Shown piece by piece: positions 6,879 through 10,117 of a DNA stretch of 10,117 bases (its first letter is position 1; every line of letters begins with the position of its first letter). Location of the stretch: contig DKER01000095.1 in the NCBI GenBank assembly GCA_002452555.1, positions 1 through 10,117 on the forward strand, given 5' to 3'. The position numbers were made by a program, and so were the translations under genes. This DNA is from Fidelibacterota bacterium UBA6817. Lineage in GTDB: Bacteria > Fidelibacterota > Fidelibacteria > Fidelibacterales > Fidelibacteraceae. Below the pieces are notes generated by a model. That model was not told the origin of the DNA. It searched no databases and saw only the letters and a list, made by a program, of their open reading frames with translations.

Positions 6879-8234
6879 ATGAGTCTTCATTACCACTGGT
6901 CAGTCCGGACTTTATTGAATTTAAGCATTGCGTTCGATGCCATTCGACAGAATAAACTGAAGTCTCTTCTTACATCACTGGGTATTATTTTCGGTGTTTC
7001 CAGTGTGATTGCCATGCTTGCCATCGGTTCCGGGGCCAGACAGGAAATTCTTGAACAAATGTCTCTTCTTGGTGTGAATAATATTATCATTAAACCTGTA
7101 ATAGAACAAAAAGAAGGTCCTGTTCAGGAAGAATCTGAAACATCCACCATGAAACCGGGGGAGAATCAGAAAAAATACTCCGAAGGACTGACACTGGAAG
7201 ATGGGGAAGCCATCAAACAGTATATTCCCCATGTAGAGTTTGTCAGTCCGGAAATCGTTCTCGAAACCACAATTATACGATCCGGATACCGTCGATCCGG
7301 TAAGCTGGTCGGTGTGACTAACAGCTATTTTGAAACAACTGAATTTCAACTGCTCAGCGGTAATTTTTTCAGGGATGAACATCTTGAAAAAGCAGTTCCT
7401 GTATGTGTTATCGGCTATGATATCAGTGTCCGGTTTTTTCCGGGTGAAAATCCCATCGGAAAACAGATCAAATGCGGGAATCACTGGCTGACGGTTATCG
7501 GTGTATTGAAAGAACGGCGGGTAGCGGACCGTTCATTTGAACACCTTGGTCTGAGAAATACCAATCTGGATATTTATGTGCCCGTTAAAACGGTTTTGCT
7601 GCGATATTTAGACAGGGCAAGAGTCACCCGGCAGGATATTCTGCGTGCTTCCCGGCAGGGAGAGGTAACAAAGGGTGTCAATTATAACCAGATAGACCGG
7701 CTGGTGGTAAGGGTTTCCGATTCAGAATATATAACAACAACAGCTGAAGTTATATCCCGGATGCTGGAACGAAGGCATTTTGAGGTTGTGGATTACGAAG
7801 TGATTGTACCGGAGCAACTGCTTGAACAGGAACAGCAGACAAAACGGATTTTTAATATTGTATTGGGAGCCATTGCGTCCATATCCCTGGTTGTTGGAGG
7901 AATTGGCATCATGAATATAATGCTTGCCTCGGTCATGGAGAGAATCAAGGAAATCGGTGTTCGGCAGGCACTGGGAGCAACCCGCCTGGATATTATGCTT
8001 CAGTTTCTTCTGGAAGCCATTACCATTTCTCTGTCCGGCGGGATAATCGGGATATTCTTCGGCATTTTTCTCAGTTACCTGATTGAACAGATGACCGGCA
8101 TTTCAACCGTTGTATCGACAGTCTCTATCATTGTATCTTTTGTCGTTTCCATAACCGTAGGCCTTGTATTCGGCAGTTATCCTGCGAATCAGGCTGCACG
8201 TCGGGATCCTATAGAATCTTTGAGATATGAGTAA
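6879..8234 (+). CDS. MacB-like ABC transporter permease (MacB_PCD plus FtsX), without ATPase domain
   Basis: Inner-membrane subunit of a type VII (mechanotransmission) ABC exporter. A short cytoplasmic start leads to transmembrane helix 1 (about 32-55, LTSLGIIFGVSSVIAMLAIGSG within it), then a large periplasmic MacB core domain (about 56-320). The FtsX domain follows, with three helices (about 326-347, 376-402 and 410-432), the cytoplasmic coupling motif RIKEIGVRQALGAT at 355-368, and the standard ending YPANQAARRDP (434-444). At 451 aa it lacks the roughly 220-residue N-terminal nucleotide-binding domain of full-length MacB: no Walker A, signature or Walker B motif is present. In many Bacteroidota-type operons the ATPase is a separate gene, but none occurs in this window. 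AGGA (6869-6872) lies 6 nt before the start. The gene is intact, with no sign of truncation. Confidence 0.93.
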   Translation: MSLHYHWSVRTLLNLSIAFDAIRQNKLKSLLTSLGIIFGVSSVIAMLAIGSGARQEILEQMSLLGVNNIIIKPVIEQKEGPVQEESETSTMKPGENQKKYSEGLTLEDGEAIKQYIPHVEFVSPEIVLETTIIRSGYRRSGKLVGVTNSYFETTEFQLLSGNFFRDEHLEKAVPVCVIGYDISVRFFPGENPIGKQIKCGNHWLTVIGVLKERRVADRSFEHLGLRNTNLDIYVPVKTVLLRYLDRARVTRQDILRASRQGEVTKGVNYNQIDRLVVRVSDSEYITTTAEVISRMLERRHFEVVDYEVIVPEQLLEQEQQTKRIFNIVLGAIASISLVVGGIGIMNIMLASVMERIKEIGVRQALGATRLDIMLQFLLEAITISLSGGIIGIFFGIFLSYLIEQMTGISTVVSTVSIIVSFVVSITVGLVFGSYPANQAARRDPIESLRYE

Positions 8235-8237
8235 AAA

Positions 8238-9683
8238 ATGAAACATTTCTTTAAAACAGTGTTGATTTTGCTGGTTCTGTCGGTTTTTATGTTTAGTCCC
8301 TTATTTTCAAATGAAGAAACACCGGTTGAACTTACACTGATGGATGCACTCAGCTTCGCAAGGGACCACAGTCCGAACCTTGAGATTGTCCGTCAGAATT
8401 TCCTTCAGTCCCAATGGAATTATGAAGCCTTTCTGAAAGATTATTATCCTCAAATATCGTTAACGGGTAACATCCCGGGACTGAACCGGAGTATTAAAAG
8501 TGTTCAGCAACCGGACGGAACAGTGGAATACAGGGCACAAAGTCAGACATACGGAACAAGTGCCCTTCAGATTCGGCAACGGGTTTCACTGACGGGTGGG
8601 ACTTTTTCTTTAAGCAGTGGGGTTGAGCGTTTTGATAATTTGAATACGGACAGTTATTTCTGGAGGGCGACACCCTTTGTGGCTTCCTATCGCCAGCCTG
8701 TTTTTCAGCCCAATTCCATGAAATGGAACCGGAAACTGGAGGAAATCCGTTATGATATTTCCAAAAGAGCATACGAAGAACAATTAAATGATCTGAATAT
8801 CCGAATTGTAAATGCTTATTTCAATGCCTACATAAACCAGATCAATCTGGAAATAGCTCATATTAATTATACGGTCAATGATACGGTTTATAATTTATCA
8901 AAACGCCGTTTTGATGTTGGGAAAATTGCTGAAAATGATCTTTTACAAAGCGAATTGGAATTAATGAAGGCAGAAAGCAATCTGGAATCCGCCCGTTATG
9001 AGTTAAAAAAATCCATGAATGATCTTCTGATTCTTCTGGGGATGCCGGTCGAATCGAATATTGCTGTCACGGCTCCTGTTCAGGCTCCGGAACTGGAAAT
9101 TGACCGGGAAGCCTTTGTTGAAAAAGCCATGGAGCTGTCATCCGATTTGCTTAGGAACCGTCTTTCAAAATTAAGTGCGGAATTATCCCTGAAGCAGGCA
9201 CGGTCCCAACAGCGTTTAAATGCCGAGCTCAGTATGAGTTTCGGTTATAATCAGTCGGGGCAGGACTTGTTTGATCTTTACAGAGATCCCTTTGACCAGG
9301 AACAACTGACCATGAATCTGGAAATTCCTCTGTTCAACTGGGGTAAAAACAGGGCTCAGGTTCGTGCCGGTGAATCGGCTTTGAAATCTGCGGAGATTCA
9401 GGAACAGCTATATCGTCAGATGATCCGGGAAGAGATAGGGGATATGTTGGAACAATTCGACCAGCTAAAAAGACAGATTGCCATTGCAGTTCAGGCGGAT
9501 ACCATTGCCCAGCGGAGATTTGAAGTTACTAAAAACCGCTATCTTATCGGAAAAGTGGATATTACTCATCTTTTCATGGCCCAGCAGGAACAGGATCTTG
9601 CCCGGCGGACTTATATACAAACTTTGAAAAATTATTGGATATTGTATTATCAGATTATGGGAGTTCTGAGTGCTGAGTTCTGA
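8238..9683 (+). CDS. TolC-like outer-membrane efflux protein
   Basis: Outer-membrane channel and exit duct of the tripartite exporter encoded with the two preceding genes. A signal peptide covers about residues 1-24 (MKHFFKTVLILLVLSVFMFS, cleavage near PLFS-NEE). Two OEP repeats follow: about 30-245, with RRFDVGKIAENDLLQSELEL from 223 and LLGMP closing the first half, and about 250-472, with the matching NRYLIGKVDITHLFMAQQEQ from 433. This duplicated pattern is diagnostic of TolC relatives, as is the length of 481 aa (E. coli TolC has 493). The start lies 3 bp after the permease stop without a clear Shine-Dalgarno site, so translation is probably coupled. Oddity: the last six residues (VLSAEF) and the TGA stop are encoded by the heptamer array at 9661-9695, so the original C-terminus has probably been altered. 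Confidence 0.93.
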   Translation: MKHFFKTVLILLVLSVFMFSPLFSNEETPVELTLMDALSFARDHSPNLEIVRQNFLQSQWNYEAFLKDYYPQISLTGNIPGLNRSIKSVQQPDGTVEYRAQSQTYGTSALQIRQRVSLTGGTFSLSSGVERFDNLNTDSYFWRATPFVASYRQPVFQPNSMKWNRKLEEIRYDISKRAYEEQLNDLNIRIVNAYFNAYINQINLEIAHINYTVNDTVYNLSKRRFDVGKIAENDLLQSELELMKAESNLESARYELKKSMNDLLILLGMPVESNIAVTAPVQAPELEIDREAFVEKAMELSSDLLRNRLSKLSAELSLKQARSQQRLNAELSMSFGYNQSGQDLFDLYRDPFDQEQLTMNLEIPLFNWGKNRAQVRAGESALKSAEIQEQLYRQMIREEIGDMLEQFDQLKRQIAIAVQADTIAQRRFEVTKNRYLIGKVDITHLFMAQQEQDLARRTYIQTLKNYWILYYQIMGVLSAEF

Positions 9684-9695
9684 GTGCTGAGTTTT
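9661..9695. repeat. Heptanucleotide tandem repeat crossing the end of the TolC-like gene
   Basis: Five 7-bp units alternate GAGTTCT, GAGTGCT, GAGTTCT, GAGTGCT and end with GAGTTTT. TGA occurs at each unit junction (9667, 9674, 9681 and 9688), giving stop codons in all three forward frames; the one at 9681-9683 ends the gene. The array makes up the last six codons and the stop of the coding region and continues into the intergenic DNA. Confidence 0.85.
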
Positions 9696-9819
9696 TAATT
9701 CTGCAGAGCTCGCTGAGATTCTGCGTTCAAAGGGGGTCAGCGTTCAAGCAACTCACATTATTCGATGTTCAAAAATTCAACCGTTGTTTCACAATGTTTA
9801 AAAAACCCTGTTCCATCCG

Positions 9820-9855
9820 ACTGTCCACTGTCCACTGTCCACTGTCCACTGTTCC
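9820..9855. repeat. Heptanucleotide tandem repeat ACTGTCC
   Basis: Four perfect ACTGTCC units (9820-9847) are followed by an imperfect ACTGTTCC. The unit belongs to the kind of short heptamer repeat that is scattered in intergenic DNA of several bacterial lineages. A degenerate copy of the same array lies at 10056-10090, so the two bracket the hairpins and inverted-repeat element between them. Confidence 0.85.
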
Positions 9856-9867
9856 CTACTGCATATC

Positions 9868-9887
9868 CGACGCCATAAATGGCATCG
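9868..9887. repeat. Small REP-like palindrome
   Basis: CGACGCCAT and ATGGCATCG are inverted around AA, with one mismatch (C9871 opposite A9884). It would form a short hairpin in RNA or single-stranded DNA. No T-run follows, so it is not a standard terminator. Confidence 0.6.
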
Positions 9888-9929
9888 CTTATTATGAACA
9901 AGGACGCTAAAGTGCCCTCAGACTGCCGA

Positions 9930-9964
9930 ACCCTGTGAAATACGCTGCGCTCATTTCACGGGGT
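9930..9964. repeat. 12-bp stem hairpin with GC-rich loop
   Basis: Bases 9930-9941 (ACCCTGTGAAAT) pair with 9953-9964 (ATTTCACGGGGT), including one G-T wobble, around the 11-nt loop ACGCTGCGCTC. Ten loop bases (9943-9952) are the exact complement of 10096-10105. The stem has no following T-run. Confidence 0.65.
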
Positions 9965-9995
9965 AGACAATCATCCAATCAAATCAATCCCCCGA

Positions 9996-10025
9996 GAAAT
10001 ATCCCGATAAATCGGGAGTTATTTC
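9996..10025. repeat. Imperfect hairpin centred on CCCGAT/ATCGGG
   Basis: The inner stem TCCCGAT (10002-10008) pairs with ATCGGGA (10011-10017), and the outer stem GAAAT (9996-10000) pairs with ATTTC (10021-10025), with a small internal loop. Its right outer arm is shared with the right arm of the 9921-10040 element, so the two structures would compete. Confidence 0.55.
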
Positions 10026-10055
10026 ACAGGGCAGGCAATCGACTTTCGTCTTTGG

Positions 10056-10090
10056 ACTGTCAACTGCCAACTGTCCACTGCAGACTGAGG
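10056..10090. repeat. Degenerate heptamer array related to ACTGTCC
   Basis: Five consecutive 7-bp units ACTGTCA, ACTGCCA, ACTGTCC, ACTGCAG and ACTGAGG keep ACTG at the start of each unit and vary after it. This looks like a decayed copy of the perfect array at 9820-9847. Confidence 0.7.
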
Positions 10091-10117
10091 AAAGCGAGCG
10101 CAGCGAGCCTCAACCTC

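Larger units (their letters stand above)
9921..10040. repeat. 120-bp element with imperfect terminal inverted repeats (MITE/REP-like)
   Basis: The left arm GACTGCCGAACCCTGTGAAAT (9921-9941) is the imperfect inverse of the right arm at 10021-10040: the inner 11 bp (CCCTGTGAAAT against ATTTCACAGGG) match exactly, and GGCANTC matches at the outer end after a 1-nt gap. A third copy of the arm lies at 9953-9972 in the same orientation as the right arm, with 17 of 20 bases identical. No open frame is inside and no target-site duplication is obvious. A small non-autonomous element or a composite palindrome are both possible. Confidence 0.5.
9684..10117. other. Repeat-rich non-coding region after the operon
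   Basis: These 434 bp hold no credible gene on either strand. The stretch 9696-9819 contains GCGTTCAA at 9723-9730 and again at 9740-9747, with further GTTCAA-like words, but nothing else recognisable. From 9820 onward come heptamer arrays, palindromes and an inverted-repeat element, listed separately. I see no classical terminator: the only T-run on the + strand just after the operon (9692-9696) has no stem before it. The region may continue past the window edge, so the neighbouring gene is not seen. Confidence 0.75.

Noticed and set aside
6975..7484. A 169-codon open frame on the - strand inside the permease gene
   Set aside because: It is fully antisense to conserved MacB-like sequence, with biased composition and no family resemblance.
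9692..9725. Rho-independent terminator after the TolC-like gene
   Set aside because: The T-run at 9692-9696 has no stem before it, and the GCAGA/TCTGC pairing at 9703-9724 is only 5 bp and is not followed by T residues.
9820..10090. CRISPR array
   Set aside because: The units are 7 bp and directly adjacent, without spacers. No cas gene is nearby.

Overview
The window carries one compact block of six genes, all on the + strand (214-9683), with repeat-rich non-coding DNA on both sides (1-213 and 9684-10117). Junctions between the genes are -11, +12, -4, +2 and +3 bp, so they read as a single co-transcribed and translationally coupled operon. No tRNA, rRNA, CRISPR array, transposase or phage gene is visible.

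Organism: a TolC-type outer-membrane protein and a periplasmic adaptor show a Gram-negative (diderm) bacterium. The fused SpmA-SpmB protein, the secreted Ntn-hydrolase starting CTSAII and short tandem intergenic repeats fit an uncultured lineage of the Bacteroidota/FCB neighbourhood (Marinimicrobia-, Calditrichota- or Cloacimonadota-like). Clear Shine-Dalgarno sites in front of the first three genes argue against classic Bacteroidia, which seldom use them. This placement is inference and no species can be named.

Layout: (1) 1-58 is an 8-bp tandem repeat, followed by an AT-rich leader with weak promoter candidates. (2) 214-3156 is a 980-residue FAD plus Fe-S oxidoreductase of the D-lactate/2-hydroxyacid dehydrogenase type, with a GlpC/HdrB-like C-terminal half. 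(3) 3146-4378 is a fused SpmA-SpmB membrane protein. (4) 4391-5629 is a secreted Ntn-hydrolase related to the C45/acyl-CoA:IPN acyltransferase and C69/choloylglycine hydrolase families. (5) 5626-6876, 6879-8234 and 8238-9683 form a tripartite export set: a MacA/HlyD-like adaptor, a MacB-like permease without its ATPase domain, and a TolC-like outer-membrane channel. (6) 9684-10117 is non-coding: heptamer arrays, hairpins and a small inverted-repeat element.

How they may work together: the last four genes look like a secreted hydrolase or acyltransferase coupled to an efflux machine whose ATPase must come from elsewhere. The first two add a respiratory-type 2-hydroxyacid oxidase and an inner-membrane SpmAB protein. 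No substrate can be read from the sequence. The least expected features are the absence of an ABC ATPase, the nucleophile Cys lying at the signal-peptide boundary, and the heptamer array that supplies the last six codons and the stop codon of the TolC-like gene.
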